Source of the DNA: Hymenolepis diminuta | Taxonomy: Eukaryota > Platyhelminthes > Cestoda > Cyclophyllidea > Hymenolepididae | Assembly: GCA_900708905.1 (NCBI GenBank) | Contig: CAADRB010000071.1 | Span: 506,111 to 570,110 of the forward strand | Direction of reading: 5' to 3' | Length of the DNA: 64,000 nucleotides | In this document: positions 24,342 through 43,272 of the stretch, piece by piece | Layout of the letters: every line of letters starts with the position of its first letter | How positions within the stretch are numbered: position 1 is the stretch's first letter | The notes under the pieces: model-generated | Databases searched by the model: none | Seen by the model: the letters and a program-made list of their open reading frames with translations, nothing else | What the model was told of the DNA's origin: nothing | Made by a program: the position numbers and the translations under genes

Positions 24342-27300
24342 ATTTCATTTTGTATTTTCCTCTCGAATTCATTATTCCACGAGACTTTCAGCTTGAGAGG
24401 TCTTTCTGATGGATTTATAGAGACCAGATTTGGAAATACGCATAAATACTCATTAACTGCAGTACATTTTAGCTAGTGGAACAGACACAAATACTTTATT
24501 TGTGTCAATCCGGATTACTTCGATTAACTCTGATCTGAAATGCTTCCAAAATTATAGAACGCTTTCTATGTCCTAGTACCTACTTCAACTAGATTCCAGC
24601 ATAAATAGGCGAATAATTACAAATTTAATCTATTACAATTTAGCAGCCCAAATCTTGTTTCGCACCTGACGCACATTTCCACGGTCTTCCCAATAGAGTG
24701 AAACATTTACACCCATTAATTATGCTTCTGTGAAGCTTTGGTCACCGTGCGCACAACCCATGTCAGAAGTCGCAAGTTTGATTGCCATCGGCGCACAACC
24801 ATTGAACAGAACGGCCAACCACAGTGATTATGTCTGACTAACAAGGAGAGTGACTGAATTCGAGTCCCTCATCAGGAAGACTCCATGGTTTCATTCTCCA
24901 CCCAAGATGAATTTTGGAATACGTATTCTTGAATGAGCTTGGAGGTAATTTTTTTTTCACTAAATAATATTCATGACTGTGATGCTGATTCCTTAGAAGC
25001 TAGAAACCAACCCAGACTTTTTTAGAACTTCGATTTAATTTCCAAATCACTTTCCTCAGTTTTATGCCAACGCATATTGAGTATCACTCTGTTCCAATCA
25101 AAACACATCCTCTCTTAATTGTTTCTTCAGTTATTCCTATCCGAGCATCATTTTTCCACTTATTCGCCCTCAGTGTTTATTAACTCCTAGATGTATGTGT
25201 GCTCTTCCTAACGAAAATATTGAGTTACCTTCCTTCTCCTTCTTGTCTTAAAGTTGTAAAGCAGGAGACTGGAGAGTCAGTAGTTAATCCAGTTTCTTTA
25301 TTCTTCGGTGATAGTTAAAAAGCCATTGCCTCTAACTAACTTAACCTTCCGATAGGAAGACGTCATGATCTGCACCTCTATGTAGGATACCGTAACCGAC
25401 TCTTGGATTCTCTAAGAAAGTGTACTAGTTATAAATACGACCCGACGACACCACAACACAAAACGACCCGAACCACCATGTCAAAATAGAACTCGCGTTT
25501 TCGTATTGATAGGTCCATTTATATTATCCGCCATTTATAACAGTAATGTAAATAAAGGAAATCAATAAGAGAATGAAGAAATATACATATAAATTAATTT
25601 TGGGGAAAATAATGTATATGTATCAAGAAAGAAATGGAATATTTTGCCTTTTACTACCGGCCAAACTGACGAGCTCGATAATAGTTAACACTAGATATTT
25701 CGGCTACTATTCTTCCTTACTCATTTGTGGAAAATTAATTATCCACTGGCTAACCGGTATGACCCAAAGTTATGGATAAACAGTTGTACTTTCTTAATAC
25801 AGTAGTGAAGAGAAGCCTTCGTTTGGGTCAAATGTTGTCGCAGTACAAGATTGCAACCTTTTAATAATTCTAGGGTGTCTCCAGTATTAAGGTCCTAATC
25901 GTAAAAGCTGGAACGGGTAAATATCAACCACTCATTCCACCAAATTGTCAGCCTCAGTGTACTCCAAAGTCAGAAAACTTAAGAGTAATTTAATACATCT
26001 ATTCAATTTAGATACAAAGGGGCTGTGTTTTGAGGTCTGTTTCACATAGTTTTAACAGAGAGTCAATGAAAACAAAAGGGAATCTACCGGACATACTCTG
26101 TGTTCTACATGTAAGACGAGATACAAACTCTTATGAGATCGAGCGACCGCCGCAAATATGATAGGGCTTTAAAGTTTTCTCCCTTCTTAGTTTTAGTTAC
26201 CGTGATCTAAGTACACTTCAGTGGGCAGTCTTGATTATCTAAATGACTACGAATCATTATACCAATGGCGACGCAGCCTTATATTACTTTCCCCTCTATT
26301 GCTGATATCAGTGTAGGGGATGAACTCAACATCTTATCTTTTTCCCTTCACCTCCATTTTGGAGTCTATTATGAGTACCTCCAGACTGTCAATAAGCACC
26401 AAGAAAAGTTGGAATTGAAGGATGAATGCCTCTTCTCCGAAATATTTTATCTTACACCATCCCTAATCATCACCAAATTTGATTATCTTGTCCTCATAAG
26501 TAATCTCTGTAAACCTTAACCATTCCTGCGAACCAAGCACTCATAAAAAAACATCGTGTGTCCTCAGCTGGCCTATGTCACATCGACCCGGAAAAGGTAA
26601 ACATACCTCAGACGATAGTAGCAGACACCGCTTAATCAACCCCATATTAACCAGTCCTGTCTGCATCGGCCATTCCTTTTCCCACAATCGCCCCGACTAA
26701 TTAAAGCGCGCATACAACCATATCCTTATGCCTGTCCTCACCCGAAGTGTCGGTTATAAACAGCCTTCCATTAGACACACACACACACACCAGGGAACCC
26801 TAGCTCGTCAGACGCATCTCTCATTGCTCAATCCTTTTCCAATTCCCTATTTTTCCTTGAGACTCTGTACTGAGCTTTGTTCAATACAATCTGGTCTACG
26901 CAGTCCTTGGCGTTTCTTTTCTTTCATTTACTGTTGGCAATCTACCCCAACAGAATCCTCTATTAATGTTATAGGCGAATTCCTACCCATGACCTCCGTG
27001 AAGGCATCATCCTTTGAAGCCATAGATTCACTAAAGCCAGTCTTTATATGCTGGAAGTAAGGCTATTTCAGTAGTATTAAGTTACAAAATAAATTCGGTT
27101 TCTTTTAGGGCATGAGTCATCAATATAGGCATCCAAGTCCCGAGCTCAAATATAGAGGTCAGAAATCAATCAATTATAGCACGATAATGACTCTGAGCGT
27201 TGATTTTCTCTTTTTCATGATCCCGAAATACGATTTTTAGCAATTACGAGGGAAGAGCTAATTCTGATAATCAACCAAAACCCGTAAGAAAACTGGTTCT

Positions 27301-27367
27301 CCTGAAATCAAATTATTTTTGAGGCAATATTGATGACTGCGACCGTAGAGCACTTGAACATACGTGT
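24342..27367. other. Non-coding stretch
   Basis: No gene is supported here. It contains a (CA)n tract near 26775-26791. A 110-codon plus-strand frame at 26728-27060 overlaps that tract and has no recognisable domain. A segment near 24690-24900 with ATTCGAGTCCC may be another tRNA-like repeat remnant. Confidence 0.5.
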
Positions 27368-27582
27368 NNNNNNNNNNNNNNNNNNNNNNNNNNNNNNNNN
27401 NNNNNNNNNNNNNNNNNNNNNNNNNNNNNNNNNNNNNNNNNNNNNNNNNNNNNNNNNNNNNNNNNNNNNNNNNNNNNNNNNNNNNNNNNNNNNNNNNNNN
27501 NNNNNNNNNNNNNNNNNNNNNNNNNNNNNNNNNNNNNNNNNNNNNNNNNNNNNNNNNNNNNNNNNNNNNNNNNNNNNNNNNN
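27368..27582. other. Assembly gap, 215 N
   Basis: Undetermined bases. Frames reported across it have no meaning. Confidence 1.
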
Positions 27583-28104
27583 CTCCCATATGAGATCAGT
27601 TTCAATACTTATAGAACGGTGTCATTCTGTCGAATGGGTTTAAGAACTCTCAAAAACTGAAGGATTTTTTGTGGAAATCAGAGAACTCTTCTCTTTAACA
27701 TGTCAACCGATTTTGATCAAGTTTATCTGATAATTAGGGTTGGCTACCAAGTCTTTTCTTTAGACATGTAGTACACCCGAAAAATTCACAATTTCCTCAT
27801 TACTAAATATGGAAGTCCCAAAACAGCTCTAGTTTCTCTTTCAATTTGTTTCAAAGGAATGTCAGTGATTATCAATAGTAAGAGGGTCATTCTTGAAAAT
27901 ATATTAGACAATAACGTCAGCTGAACGAGCAAGGCATATGAGATTGAAGGCTGGGGAACTGAAGCAGCTCTACGTTGGTTATCAACTATTATCACTCGCT
28001 AGGCTAAATCAATATGATGAGGCGAATCCACTGTCGGCTCCTTATACCTTCACAGATCCGATCAATACCACATCCAGAGTGTCTGTGAGCCTGACGTTGT
28101 TGGG

Positions 28105-28560
28105 TTTAGGGCAGCAACTAGTGGCTGACAGCTAACAACCAACAACAGCAGTAACAGTTACAAACGCGAACACCGAGAGCTGATTAGGTCAAAATGTATT
28201 GATCAACCACAATGAGGATTCAAGCGTGTAAAAGAGACAAAGAACGAAGGCGATGAGAAGGAAGCGTAGAAGCAGGCTTACATGTGTGCCTGTGGAAATA
28301 CAAAAGCAGTTTATATGAGTCAATTGGACAAGGATGGACATGAGAACATGAATACAGATGTGCTTCCAATGAAGCAAAACAGTGATAGAAAGGGAAGAAT
28401 CGAAAGACGTGTTTAGACATGACAGATAGGGGTTTTGAGTCATAGAAATATACGGATTTCACTGCGGCTTCGTGGAAGAAAAACCGAAGTATTTTTATAG
28501 AGGATACGAATGGAGAGTAATTTTGGAAATGCGTAGAGGATCATCTTTCAACGTCCTGTC
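28105..28560 (+). repeat. Dispersed repeat family A, copy 1
   Basis: This is the reference copy. Order of shared words: GACAGCTAACAACCAACAACAG, GAGAGCTGATTAGGTCAAAATG, a GAGAAGGAAGCGTAG block, CATGTGTGCCTGTG, then GACATGACAGATAG, GAAGAAAAACCGAAGTAT and TTGGAAATGCGTAG. Words recur in the same order at 30080-30530 and partly elsewhere in the window. No open frame or poly(A) tail was seen. Confidence 0.65.
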
Positions 28561-29254
28561 TGCATTTCACATGCGGAGATGACCGTCGGCGAACGAATGG
28601 ATGTAAAGTAGGTTTGGTCGTTTTCGAGATAGCAAATGATATCTCTTAGGTTCTGCCATGAGCCACCACAGCGTAAATTCTATGCGAATGCGAGGAATTA
28701 ATATTTACTTGATTGTAAAGATTTTGACCTGATTAACCCAAGAGATGATCGAATTGTATTTTTGTCATTGTAGTCAATAGAACCGGACTTTCAAGTGCAC
28801 TAAGAAAGAGAAACCACAGTCATCCAAAGCATTATCACTCGATTCACAGAAGGAAGAAGGTGAGCCCAACTATAATAAGGTTCCACCCGCCATAAGGCAG
28901 ACATAAAGATGCTGCTCACAAATTCCAAGTAATAAGAGATTTCCGAGTCCACCTATTTGCATCAGGAATCAACAGATCACGAATGGGCATTAATAACAGC
29001 CGTCGATGAAAACACTCAACTTTAGCTACAATATCTGGGACCGATCTGAATAAAATCGTAAGCATTAAATCAATAAAAATATGAAGGCATTTTGGATAAT
29101 AATCGCCAGACTAATCAAATAACCAAGTAAAGACCTAGAACAATTTGTCCCTATTCTACTGGACACCAGAAAACAAAAAAATATAATTTCTACTCAAATG
29201 AATCACATTATATCTAATTAAAAAGCCAGAAAATATGTACAGTCAGGAGCAAAT
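28561..29254. other. Non-coding flank 3' of FARS2
   Basis: Sequence downstream of the FARS2 stop codon. No ATTAAA or AATAAA was pinned down with confidence on the minus strand and no gene was seen. Confidence 0.5.
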
Positions 29255-34271
<5,017 letters not shown>

Positions 34272-35689
34272 TTGCTTATAAAACAGCTGAAAATTTTGAA
34301 ACAAATGGAATAAATAATGATAAAAATTAATGAAATCATGAAAATTATTATTTAAATGAAATTCACGAAAAACCACATTACCTAAAAACACCCGACAGGC
34401 TCAAATTACCGCCCAAACAGAATTTATTAATCAACCCATTCCGTATAATCAGTAAATTGTAGTGTTATAATATGATTTCCACATTTATTTCATTTAACTT
34501 AGTATTATTTTCTTCTCCATAATGCATTCGAAGAATAGTTTTTCAATATCCCGTATTTTAATAAATATTTTGATGGATGATTAAAAAAAGCAGATTTAAG
34601 TTGATTAAATATTTGTCATTATTAAACTAGTCAGAAAAAATGATTTGCACATTTTTTATCTTATGAACAACCTAGGACTCACAATGAGTTATGAGTTTGG
34701 GTTTCGTTAATAGAATACCAATGTGAGTCGTACCACTGCTCATACTTTGCAATACTAGTCAGATCATCAAAGACCATATTTTATCTCAGTGTTCTACCCA
34801 TCAGGTAAACTGTCACTTACTTAATAGGCATAGTTCGTTGCATTAAAGATTCACGATCCAAATCTCAATCTTTAGTTTCAAAATCGCTTGTTCGTATCTA
34901 TGTTATTCTAAGCAGATTGACCAGCAGATTGAATTGAGAGGTCGGTCATGCCGCCTCGGTTAGGTTGATTTGGTGGAGCTCTGTTTAATTCATTCAATGC
35001 AAAATAATTCCAACTTTTTGCGTAAATTACACTTTGATATATTATATAAAAACGAATTTGTAAAACTACAAAAGGCCTTTTATTGTTCCATCCGATCTAA
35101 GCATAAAATAGGCAGGAATATAGAAATATACTCATGTGTTTGTTTTAGTCAACGATATACAGACTAAATATTAGAAAACAGTAACGAGATTAATATTGAT
35201 ACTTTCAACATTATGAGCTCTAATGTTTTGCTAGTGCACTTTTGTTTCGTACAAATATCGCTTAATCAATAATTCCAATATTTCTTATTTCCTAAGAGGT
35301 CTGACAAATAGAACTTATTAGCAGAATTAAACTTTATATAATATATATTATTATAAACATTATATTGCATAATATATTAATCAACTAATTACTATTATTA
35401 AAAATGTGACCACACATTTTACGATTTTTGCTTTCGTTTCACGGTATGAAATTAGTTGCATATGGGTCAAATGTCCTAAATCAGTAATTGACAAACTTTT
35501 GGGAAGAGTTTATTTGATTAAAGTATTTATTTTCTGTTCTATTCAGTTTTAAATAAGCAGATTCATTTTGGGTGCCAAATCGGAGTCTCAGCCAACTACA
35601 AGCTTTCAAATTCAAAGGTTAGGAGTAAAGCAATCTTCCAGTATTTTATGCTCCAAATTTATGGGTGTGTCTTTTCTTCCACTCCCTAT
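34272..35689. other. AT-rich intergenic stretch upstream of FARS2
   Basis: Upstream of the FARS2 start and ahead of the inverted repeat. It contains a family C copy near 34840-34975 and an AT-only-like patch near 35330-35400. No gene is supported. The FARS2 promoter must lie here but shows no clear motif. Confidence 0.5.
34840..34975 (+). repeat. Dispersed repeat family C, copy 6 (partial)
   Basis: Shares GTTTCAAAATCGC, GAGGTCGGTCATGCCGCCTCGGTT and TTGATTTGG with the core of the other copies. Ends are unclear. Confidence 0.4.
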
Positions 35690-38600
35690 TAAGTGTGAAA
35701 TCATTCGAAAAATGAAGGTTTATAAAAATACAAGTCTTTGCTTCGAAAGAACCAACATGTGATGCAATTTTCACCCAGTCATCCCTACACCTCAGCCTTA
35801 ACTTAAGAGAACATGAAGATCTTGTAAGCAAAGCTCTGCCATTTACTACTTCAGCTTTCAAGAAACAGTAAGGGCTAGGAAAGCATATTTTGATTATATA
35901 AACAGCTTGTCTCCCCTAATAAAACTGCAGAAACATGGATCAACTAAAACCCAACTACAAAACCACATGATTATCAGCCCCAACGCATTCAAGTTAGAAG
36001 ACGGAAGGGAGAAATAGAAATAGAGGGAAGTGATTTCGGGATCTGTTTCATATTGTTTTAATTGACAGCTCAATACAAGAATGGATACTTAAGACAGTAT
36101 GCAAGAGCTAATGAGTCATAGAGGCCTCTGCAATAATAATTAATGACACTCCACACATTTGCTAATTCTATAAAAAATCATGAATATTTTTGTCCACTAA
36201 TCTCTTCTAACGCCGAAACATTTCCATTTCGTTCAACAGTTTCAATAAATTATTGAGCTCGTTTTCTACGAAAAATTACCATTGACTCAAATCGCAAATC
36301 TATTAGTGATTTAGAGCTATAAATACATGGTTGTCATTATTGATACCACGATAATACGAAGACATTTTACACGGTTTATGTGTGGAAAGCAGCTGAAATT
36401 GATTATCAGAAAGTCCAGTAAAAGATGAGGGAAAGAGGACCAAAATGTGGCTAGGGCAAGGGCAACGTCAAGAAATCAAAGAGCCTTATTCAATCTCATC
36501 TTCAAACTCGGGTTGTGCAGGATTTACTAAATGGGCAGTTCATCTTCCAAAATTCAAAATTCACAATTCGTCCCTGGATTTCAGCAAATGTTTGTCTACC
36601 ATGTTCAGTGCTTTTGTCAGAGTTATTTAATCAGGAGGAGTCGATCTCCCTACTTCTGTTCACTTTTTTCTTCTTATGACTGAGATAGCAAATGATTTTA
36701 TGTGACACTCAGTAGTTTACAGCTTCAGAATACCAAAGATGTGACAGATCTTTCCTTATTCCTTATTCAACTTGACAGGGAAAGCTTCCGACTCCTAGTC
36801 CACCACATATACCTTCAAGATTAACATCTAATTGGCTCAACAATGAGATGGGAAATTCCATGCTGAGTGTATGAGTCTCCAGTCATGCCCACATTAAGAG
36901 CAGTAGGAAGGTGCTTTCTCCACATCATTGACAAAGTTGCTAAAACTCAGGATTTCTCACTACAGGGGTCTGATAGTCGTAAATATCCTTTGACTTCACT
37001 AATTTCGCAGCAGCTTTCCTTCTCTCACTGGTCGCTTATGAACATCAGATTGTCACAAAATTTGGTTTCTTTTATTTTAATTTCATCAATTTTTCAGAGT
37101 AAAGCTGATATGTTTAACAAACTGCATCATTTTGCTTTTCGTTCATTTTCTTCTGCAAAGTGCGGCTTATTCTATGCAGCAAGTGCAGGAGCATAACCGC
37201 ATCTTCAGTTCGGTCACCTCTTTGAAGTTGACCCACCGCCCCTGATAAAAGCAAGTTCAAACAAACGCTTAAATTCTGATCCCCTTTTATAAACTTCGTG
37301 CATTACCATTTTGCGTTGCAGTGCTTATTTCAGGGCAACTGTCGATTCAAAGTGAGCTCACATTTGTCCGATTTTATTGAAAGTCTCGTAAGAGATTACT
37401 CAAAATGACACTTGATGAAATAACAAGTAATGAGAACTACTGTCACTCCGTTTAACAATCCCAAAATATTTCCAAAGTAGCAGAGAAGGAAAACGAGGTG
37501 ACAAATAGGGATTTCAAGACTTTATTTGACAGCTCGGATAAACAATTTAATGATCAAACTTTATTTCAATATAATAGAGAAGAAAATTATAATTTTAATG
37601 TTTTGCAACACTTTAGTTTCTCCTTGATAGTCGTTAAAGGGAGATCAAAGAATATAGGCATAATAATTTCAAGTGGAATAACCGACTACGACATTCAGTC
37701 TGTTTGGTCATCAAGATCTGGACAACGTACACGTCATCTAATTGCCAGTCTACCTAAAGACTGCTTCACCAGCTTCAAATACGATACCACCCAACCCCAA
37801 ATTTTGGTGAGGAGCCAACCACCAAAGAGCCATATCGCACTTCGCGTCTTTCAGACACATAACGCAAAATAATTCGAACAAAAGATTGTCAAATCGGTCG
37901 GAGTTGAATTGTAAGAAAATAAACACCATTAGGTGAAGATTTGTCATCGAGGGAATAGCATTAGAAAATATCGTTGCTCCAAGAAGGAAAAATGTGCCAT
38001 TTCAGTCATGAATTTTGCAATACTCAGATTAAGCTGTCGTTTCTCTAGAACGATTGAATCTCATCCTTTTCAGGGAAGATTTGCATTATGATGGTTTCGA
38101 TACACTATTTAATTTAATTAAATGAAAGTGGGCTTATCCTCTTGACACCCAAATTACGTTGGGTGGTTTTAGGGAGAAAGCTGACTATTACCATGAACAT
38201 ATTTTATTCATAGTCAAAAGCTTCTTGGAAGCGACAGTACAAGGTCTGTTCCTTGAGAATAAAGGATCACAATTTTTGATAGAACGTAACTGCTGACTTT
38301 TTGAAAAGGTCTTTGAATTTTAACATTCTGTCACAGTTTGTCCTTAAGTAAAGTATTTCCTAGGATAAACTGACAGGAAGGAACCCAAATTGGAACCTCT
38401 TTATTTCCCTCATTTGTATATTAAGGGGAGTCACTAATTGGTGATCACTTCTTTATATGTCCACTGAGAGATAAAACATCTAACTCAGTGTGCCATAACC
38501 ATACCCTCACCTCATTCCACTAGTCAATGGCCCTCGAATATCTCAGGCTTCATCTCGTCCAAAAATCAGGTGGTCAAGCCGCGAAGTTCGCTGTTTGCAT

Positions 38601-39809
38601 CACAATCATCAATTCAAATTCATCATCTACTTCTACTTCATCCTCTCCACATCACTTCCTCGTGTGCTCTTCCGATGTTCTTCAAGTTCACACGCATTTC
38701 CGTGATTAAGATTGAAGCTTTCGAATTTCAGAGAATGTTCAGCCCCCACAGATTGTTATTACTAACTTCGCTTTAAAGTACAGTGTTACTACCTTATTAG
38801 CCACCCTGATAAACTACAAAAGCCTGAACTGAATACTACCACGTAATTGCCTTTATGGAAGGGTTTATTCCAAAAGTTTGCAACACAACGACCTTGCAAT
38901 GGAGTACATATTAACAAGGATGCAAAGCTTCGTGAGTGATTCCCACCAAATTTTCTATTTAATTTTCCTCCGATAAGGTCTACACATTTTTATTCAACAC
39001 AGAGTCTCCCTAATCTAATTATATTTTCTTATCAAAGTATATTCTGATACTCCATCAAATTTGATTCCAGCAACCAGTAAGAGCAGTCCATATATGCCCA
39101 AGTAATAAAACACAATCCTGAAGATAATTTACAGCTGGTTCAGCAATAATTTCAGCCTCACTTTATGTGAGCTGATATTAAACTTAAGTGTTTTCCAAAT
39201 ATTTCGGCAAGTTTTAATCGAACCAGGGTTGTGTTCAACTTTATCCACCTGCGACTCTGATTCACCCTAAACATCAGGTCGCAAATGGGTGGAAGAGCAT
39301 AAGAGCTCAGAATGCATGGGAATCAAAACAGAAGCCAATAGAATTGAGCCAAGACACATCTACCTGACTAGATCTTCTAGCAATCCTTCCATTCGAACCT
39401 CTTTGATCTGTCCTTTTAACGTCAATCTGGAAAGAAAGGAGTGATTCCTTCAACAAGTACTTTCATTCATTTATAAGCTTACAATTGAAACTGCCCCAAT
39501 TTAAAAGAATGCTTGTTCAAGCTACTGAAGTCATAAAAGATGCAAAGATTCCCACCCAGTGCATACACTGTACTGGTACTTTAATGACCTGTTGAAAACA
39601 GGGTCCGGTTTATTGTTAAGGAGATAGTGCGCATCCGTTTAAAACGCTTAAGTGAAGTAAATTTTAAGGAGCTGCTCACGATCGACTGTTTTCGTAGTCT
39701 AAATTATAGTTTTAAGACGCCTTGGTGATTGTGAGAACACTATCACTCAACATGACTGCATCGCCATGTCATGCACACATCGGCACGTCCTCCAACACTT
39801 CAGTGAAGA

Positions 39810-39827
39810 CTCGAATGATCATTCGAG
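39810..39827. repeat. 18-base perfect palindrome
   Basis: CTCGAATGATCATTCGAG reads the same on both strands. Its mirror lies at 59863-59880. It could be a dimeric factor site or chance; no gene is nearby. Confidence 0.6.
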
Positions 39828-40092
39828 AACACTTCCGCCCACCTCTTTCAACCCATTAATCGCCATATCTTTACTCCTCCCCTATCAGCTGGGTACAAAA
39901 CCGTCTCTTAACAGAATCAACAGTCTACTAAATTTATCTATATCAACTCAGATGCAATTCTTCCCCTGCCTGTTTCCTCATCCACGTTTTTTGCTCTCTA
40001 ACACACATCTACTCCACCCGCGCCTCTCCAACTCCTCTCTGTCAGCTCCTACAGTCAGTTGCTACTGCCACCTCCTGTCTTCTACTGCGTAG

Positions 40093-40180
40093 TCCTCCCT
40101 CCCTCCCTCTCTCCCTTTCCCTCTTCCTCCCACTGTCCCTTGTTCCGTTTCTCTCTCTCCCCCCCCTCTCTCTCTCTCTC
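40093..40180. repeat. Polypyrimidine tract
   Basis: Two pure pyrimidine runs, 40093-40131 and 40148-40180, include CCCT repeats, a C8 run and (CT)n. The complement is at 59510-59597, identical in length including the C8/G8 run. Such mirror-like tracts can form triplex DNA. Confidence 0.85.
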
Positions 40181-41080
40181 ATACGTATCATTATAATATC
40201 GTCATTAATGAATTCTCTGCCCTTCTTCTTGTTCTATGTGGGTTTATTTCCAGTGACCCTAGTATTTAGTCTCCAAAAATGATTAGTTCTGAAAAAGACT
40301 TGGTGGTAAGTCGGGTTGAATCCCACCTTCTGTGTATCATAATTGTTTTTTCGTACAGTCGCGTTTTGGAGTGTCAGTCGGCTTTAGCATAGTGTCTGTG
40401 AAGAAAGAATGCAGTTTTCTCCAACTTTCGTGACAAAAACACATCTAGTCAATCTGATCAAAAGAAATGCATCAAAGGTGCGACTGAACTAGAATGCTGT
40501 CAGCCTTCATTACAACGGCCTCGAGGTGAGGAGGGGGAGACATGCAAAAATGTCGACCTTGAGCCTGAGTAAATTTACTTATATATCTTGCATGACAATT
40601 GGTGGACGTTTATCTTTAGGATGTTGAGATGTTTAAAGCACTTGGCTGTATAGACGCTTATGGCCTTCAGGAAGACATAGGGAAAGACTGTATCAAGAAT
40701 AAAACTTAAACGGAGATAAGTAACTTTCACCAACGATCTATACCAAGGTGTACAATGGTATTCTGGTGGGATTTCATTCTTGAAAATGCAATTTGTGACT
40801 GGCCTTGTTTGCAGTTGAGGCCTCATTTCACTAACATTTGTGGCAGCTTTCAATTTGCAAAATTCACTGAATTTCCGTATCACGCTATGACTGACTATTT
40901 CATTCACAAATTCGTAAAATGTTACAAATTGCTCTTCATCCAAGCCGGAAATCTGTTGAAAAATAGTGAACGACTTAATCTGTCGAAGAAAATGATTTCT
41001 TGACTAATTTATCAGAAAAGACAGTTTGTGGTTGGTTGACCCGATAGTCCAGTTCTGTAAGGGGAATATAGGAGTATCGT

Positions 41081-41130
41081 NNNNNNNNNNNNNNNNNNNN
41101 NNNNNNNNNNNNNNNNNNNNNNNNNNNNNN
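41081..41130. other. Assembly gap, 50 N, standing for 2665 bases
   Basis: The base before the gap pairs with 58610 and the base after it with 55944. By homology with the right arm, the missing sequence corresponds to 55945-58609, so the true gap is about 2665 bases if the arms are alike here. Confidence 0.85.
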
Positions 41131-43272
41131 ACAGAGAGGATCGAAAAGTTGTTGAGTGTAAAGTGAAGGTGTCAAAGGGTTGGATTTAATCTATGCATTC
41201 TGGTTGGACAATATTTCCTGAATGGGTAGTTCACATTTTGAAATTCCATTTTCGTCAATCTGGATTACTGAGCAGATTCTTTTCTACGATGTCAAGAGCT
41301 TATTAACCGGTTGCATAATTGTGGTGAGGAGGCAGAATGGTTCACACAATATTAAGCGGCCTACATGCTCCTAAATATTGGGGCCCAGGTAGTTGTGATC
41401 TTTAAATTGAATGAGGATAATTGAATTATAGATGGTTGCAAGAATGGATGAAGGTAGTAAAAAGTGAACGCTTTATCCAAAGATAACTTATATTCATTTT
41501 CATTATTTCAAAAATTTCTGCTATAAGTTCAAAACCCGATCATCGATAGTACGCGGTTGGCCAGATTTGAAAAATCGAATGAGTGTACTTTGGAATAATT
41601 TACAAATCGGTGTATGTTATTGTCATGGCATAAGATCAGAGCTGACTACTGCTTCTAAGATGCCCGTAGTATTAAGCTGCAAACCCGTAAGGCCTGCAAT
41701 ATCTCAACGTCCAATCATCCCATGTGTCCCAGTATATCCCAAAAGCAGAAGGCTCGAAAGGGTCTGAATGTGTTAATTGAAGCAAAGAACAAAAAATCTC
41801 TTTTACATAGTTTCAACAGAGAGAAGTCTCAAGGACATTCTATGTCCCAGATTTAAGACAGGATCCAAAAGTCTTTTCGCTTCTTCATATTGTATCCATA
41901 ACTAGACAGATTCTCCTAATAGGGATTTTTCAACTCGTTTTTTCTTTCAAGAAAACTGCTCATAAGTAAAATGTAACACTGATAATATTAACTGCCAACA
42001 TAAAAGTCAGAAATTTAAAGTAAATTTATTACGAACTTGGAATATCATTATGGATTGGGGATAATATAAAGTGTTTTGAATATGGATGACCTTCAAATTG
42101 GCAAAGATTATGCGAGTTCAGGCTAAGTACTAATTGTGGATTCGTTTTAAGTGTAATTACATGATAAGAAAACATGCGTTTATGAATATATAGTTTAATT
42201 CATTACATTTTATTAAATTAAATTATTCATATAAACGCATTATCGATGTTTATATGAAATCCTATTCAATTTAGCAAATACCAATATTTAATGCCTGAAT
42301 AAAATTAAATTAACTCATTCATTTCAGTGAAATTTTAATCTCTGATTAATACCGCTTTTATTAAAGTTATTTTTCAAAAAAATTAAATTCAAAAGGCAAA
42401 AATTTTTCATTTCTAATAAATCATTTAAAAGTGAGTTCAGATTCATCACATTGACAGTTTTAATGACAGTTACTCAGACTTTCTGCCCGAGATGTTGTTT
42501 ACTCTAAAACCGTATAAAATGTTAATAGATCTCAACTGTGCGTGAATATATTTGCCGGCTGCAGTCCTGATTATAGAGGTACTTCAGGAACAGGATCAAA
42601 TTAGGCTTCATTGACCAACTGGATACAAGAGGCCTTCCCGAGTGAAAAGACTAAGAGTTAAGTTGGACCGTGTATATTTTGGATAATTGAAAATGAATGA
42701 GGAGAAAAGCGGAAGGGAGGAAAGAATAGAAGTTGGGAAGAAATGATGACTTTGGACAATTCCGATTAAGAAAGACTGCGAAATAAGATACATTTTGAGG
42801 AGCTAAATAGTTTTATCCTGTATGAGTCATTGTGAGGTCGTAGAACAAACAACCAATTAAAAATCACCGACTGACAGGTATAAGTCAGTATGTGTGTCAC
42901 ACATTGGAGGATCAATCAGACCTACGGGTCAGAGTGCACAGATAATGCAAATTAGACGCTTTACAAAAACCCTAAAGCTCACATTATCAAAATTGTATTC
43001 ATTCATCACTTGTAAATTGTTGCGAAGAGTTTTTTTTTGAATTAACTTATTAAATACTTTCTCATTTCATTAATAGAACGGTTTGAATTGTATCAACTTT
43101 CTCAATTTTTCAAAATCTACCACGACTAAAGAGTGGAATATATTCCCTTCATTTAATTCGCTTTAAAAGTCTCTTTTTGTGTTTAAATTTTGCACTACCT
43201 TACTTTAGTACACGAGCAGAGACACATCTACATAAATTTAATAAAGCTTCGTGTTCCTCCTAATAATTAAAC

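Larger units (their letters stand above)
35690..41872 (+). repeat. Left arm of giant inverted duplication
   Basis: Every position x from 35690 to 41080 pairs with 99690 minus x as reverse complement. Positions 41131-41872 pair with 97075 minus x. The inner edge is at 41872 (the next base differs). The left edge here is only where the right arm runs out at the window end, so the arm may start earlier. Several spot-checked segments and all shared reading frames are identical with no indel. No recognisable conserved gene lies in it. One 122-codon frame at 40943-40575 (minus) is mirrored. Confidence 0.95.

Noticed and set aside
26728..27060. 110-codon plus-strand frame
   Set aside because: Runs through a (CA)n tract and has no family likeness; treated as chance.
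27258..27660. Long frames across the 215-N gap
   Set aside because: They exist only because N codons are not stops.
36867..37872. Two frames over 100 codons in the left arm (36867-37196 and 37498-37872)
   Set aside because: No recognised domain, no splice context, composition like surrounding AT-rich DNA; mirrored only because the arm is duplicated.
39766..40092. 108-codon frame, mirrored at 59598-59924
   Set aside because: Pyrimidine-rich, Ser/Leu/Pro-biased sequence leading into the polypyrimidine tract; no domain. Presence in both arms reflects the duplication, not selection.
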